Of a DNA stretch of 37,014 nucleotides, positions 35,439 to 37,014 are shown piece by piece. Positions within the stretch are counted from its first letter, which is position 1, and each line of letters starts with the position of its first letter. The translations under genes were made by a program, and so were the position numbers. Below the pieces are notes generated by a model. The model was not told where the DNA came from, ran no database searches, and saw nothing but the letters and a program-made list of their open reading frames with translations. Source of the stretch: Gammaproteobacteria bacterium (GTDB taxonomy: Bacteria > Pseudomonadota > Gammaproteobacteria > S012-40); NCBI GenBank assembly GCA_919902765.1, contig CAKKRP010000084.1, positions 1 through 37,014 on the forward strand, read 5' to 3'.

Positions 35439-36032
35439 ATGCATGAACGTAAAGCCACTATCAAACGCGATACCCTGGAAACCCAGATCGAGGTCAGTGT
35501 CAATCTCGATGGTAGCGGCAACGGAAAATTCGCAACCGGCGTGCCTTTTTTAGAGCACATGTTAGATCAGGTGGCGCGTCACGGCATGCTGGATATCGCG
35601 GCACACGCCACCGGCGACACCCATATTGACGATCATCATACCGTAGAGGATATCGGCATTGCGTTAGGACAGGCGTTTTTCCAGGCCGTGGGCGATAAAA
35701 AAGGCATACGTCGCTACGGGCACGCCTATGTGCCGTTGGACGAGGCCTTGGCGCGCGTAGTGATTGATTTTTCCGGGCGTCCGGGGTTGATTTATCAAGT
35801 GGATATGCCGCGTGCGCGCATCGGTGCGTTTGACGTAGACCTGTTCAATGAATTCTTTCAGGGCTTCGTCAATCACGCCAAGGTGACGTTGCACATCGAC
35901 AGTTTGCGCGGCAAAAACGCGCATCACGTGGCCGAGACAATCTTTAAAGCGTTCGGCCGCGCCGTGCGCATGGCGGCGGAACGCGACGAGCGCGCCGCAG
36001 GTGTCTTACCATCGACCAAGGGCGCACTATGA
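35439..36032 (+). CDS. hisB: Imidazoleglycerol-phosphate dehydratase
   Basis: 197 residues, so it is the monofunctional dehydratase without the histidinol-phosphatase domain seen in enterobacteria. The metal-binding motifs [42 protein letters not shown] and the C-terminal GVLPSTKG are all present. A separate histidinol-phosphatase must be encoded elsewhere. It lies 45 bases after hisC. Confidence 0.97.
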   Translation: MHERKATIKRDTLETQIEVSVNLDGSGNGKFATGVPFLEHMLDQVARHGMLDIAAHATGDTHIDDHHTVEDIGIALGQAFFQAVGDKKGIRRYGHAYVPLDEALARVVIDFSGRPGLIYQVDMPRARIGAFDVDLFNEFFQGFVNHAKVTLHIDSLRGKNAHHVAETIFKAFGRAVRMAAERDERAAGVLPSTKGAL

Positions 36033-36070
36033 ATAGCGCCCGTGATTGCGCATACGCAGGTTGAATAGAT

Positions 36071-36706
36071 ATGAGTGTGGTCGCGATCATAGACTATGGC
36101 ATGGGCAATCTGCATTCGGTGGCCAAGGCGCTGGAGCGTGTAGGCGACGGCGTGCGTGTGCGCGTAACGAGCAAAGCACAAGAGTTGCGCGCCGCTGATC
36201 GTATTGTGTTGCCCGGTGTGGGCGCGATACGCGATTGCATGCACGCGCTACAAGAACGCGAATTAGTGCCGGTGGTACACGAGTTGGCCTGCGCCAAACC
36301 GTTCTTGGGCATTTGTTTGGGTATGCATGCCTTGATGGATTTTTCGGAAGAGAACGACGGTGTCGAGTGCTTAGGAATATTGCCTGGACACGTGCGCCGC
36401 TTCAAAGACGATATGCAAGAACACGGCGTTCGTTTGAAGGTTCCGCATATGGGATGGAACGAAGTGCAGCCTACCGGGCACGCGATGTGGCGCAATATCG
36501 ACCCTGGCAGTCGTTTTTATTTTGTGCATAGTTATTACGTGGTACCCGCGCATGTCTCGTTGATCGGCGCGACGACGCGTTACGGCATTGAATTTTGCGC
36601 GGCTGTGGCGCGCGAAAATGTGTTTGCAGTGCAGTTTCATCCGGAAAAAAGTCAACCTGCGGGGTTGGCGTTGTTGGCGAATTTTTTACGTTGGGAAGGA
36701 CGTTAG
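36071..36706 (+). CDS. hisH: Imidazole glycerol phosphate synthase glutaminase subunit
   Basis: 211 residues, class I glutamine amidotransferase. The nucleophile is Cys82 in GICLGMH, and the triad is completed by His and Glu in VQFHPEKSQ. The residue after LGM is His86, where HisH proteins nearly always have Gln. HisH supplies ammonia to HisF. It begins 38 bases after hisB; hisF is expected beyond the window. Confidence 0.95.
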   Translation: MSVVAIIDYGMGNLHSVAKALERVGDGVRVRVTSKAQELRAADRIVLPGVGAIRDCMHALQERELVPVVHELACAKPFLGICLGMHALMDFSEENDGVECLGILPGHVRRFKDDMQEHGVRLKVPHMGWNEVQPTGHAMWRNIDPGSRFYFVHSYYVVPAHVSLIGATTRYGIEFCAAVARENVFAVQFHPEKSQPAGLALLANFLRWEGR

Positions 36707-36732
36707 GATAGGCTTGGGCGCGAGGTGACAAT

Positions 36733-37014
36733 ATGTTATTAATCCCTGCAATCGATATCAAGGGCGGCAAATGTGTGCGTCTGCGTCAAGGCAACATGGA
36801 CGACAGCACCACCTATTCCGATTCCCCGTTGGATATGGCGCGCGCGTGGATGGGGTCCGGCGCGCGTCGCCTGCACTTGATCGATCTGGATGGTGCGGTC
36901 GCGGGCAAACCGGTGAACAAAACCGTGATTAAGGAGATCGTCGCGGAGTTTCCCGATATCCCGGTGCAAGTCGGTGGCGGGATACGCGACGAGGCTACGG
37001 TCGCGGCCTATCTC
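36733..37014 (+). CDS. hisA: ProFAR isomerase HisA, partial (cut by window end)
   Basis: 94 codons are visible before the window ends, with no stop. It starts [20 protein letters not shown], in which the early Asp is the catalytic acid/base of HisA, and continues [16 protein letters not shown] and VQVGGGIRD, typical of the (beta/alpha)8 fold of HisA. GAGGTGAC precedes the ATG. HisA isomerises ProFAR before the HisFH step. Confidence 0.95.
   Translation, partial: MLLIPAIDIKGGKCVRLRQGNMDDSTTYSDSPLDMARAWMGSGARRLHLIDLDGAVAGKPVNKTVIKEIVAEFPDIPVQVGGGIRDEATVAAYL

Overview
The window is a 37 kb chromosomal stretch from a Gram-negative proteobacterium, almost entirely core genes. The evidence is a complete lipid A/LPS transport block, a sigma-54 cluster, an Mla phospholipid transport operon, UbiA/UbiC and an ibaG-murA-his cluster. 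The order mlaFED-x-mlaCB-yadGH-ibaG-murA-hisGDCBHA, a short-form HisG and the hprK-rapZ-manX-ptsH cassette suggest a beta- or early-branching gammaproteobacterium (or Acidithiobacillia-like) lineage. I cannot name the genus. No tRNA, rRNA, CRISPR, insertion sequence or prophage is visible.

Left part, minus strand (1-13361): recG, ubiC, ubiA, kdsD, kdsC, lptC, lptA, lptB, rpoN, hpf, a short hprK, rapZ, manX, ptsH and mtnB form one tightly packed co-directional run read towards the window start. A secreted rhodanese with its own hairpin terminator follows, then a chemoreceptor that leaves the window. The run joins KDO synthesis and LPS export with the sigma-54/nitrogen-PTS regulatory module. 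The usual ptsN and ptsI are absent from it.

Middle part (13428-24419) is more accessory: an alpha/beta hydrolase, hinT, an mgtC-like gene, a translationally coupled pair encoding a small outer-membrane barrel and a lipidated barrel fusion, a CPBP-type membrane protein, a COG4324 lipoprotein peptidase, cca, an unknown 121-residue protein, a membrane GGDEF protein that seems to start at CTG, a Nudix hydrolase, a TraB/GumN lipoprotein and a secreted thioredoxin-fold protein.

Right part, plus strand (24718-37014): mlaF, mlaE, mlaD, a TolC-family gene, mlaC and mlaB, then yadG/yadH, ibaG, murA and hisG-hisD-hisC-hisB-hisH-hisA (hisA is cut by the window end). Many neighbours overlap by ATGA or GTGA, which implies translational coupling.

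Nothing here is an obvious new defence or mobile system. The best leads are the TolC-family gene inside the mla operon, the minimal and divergent HPr kinase with its incomplete PTS set, and the barrel/lipoprotein pair at 15488-17157. The longest stretches without a gene are 24420-24717 (298 bases) and 23672-23924 (253 bases); both are described below.
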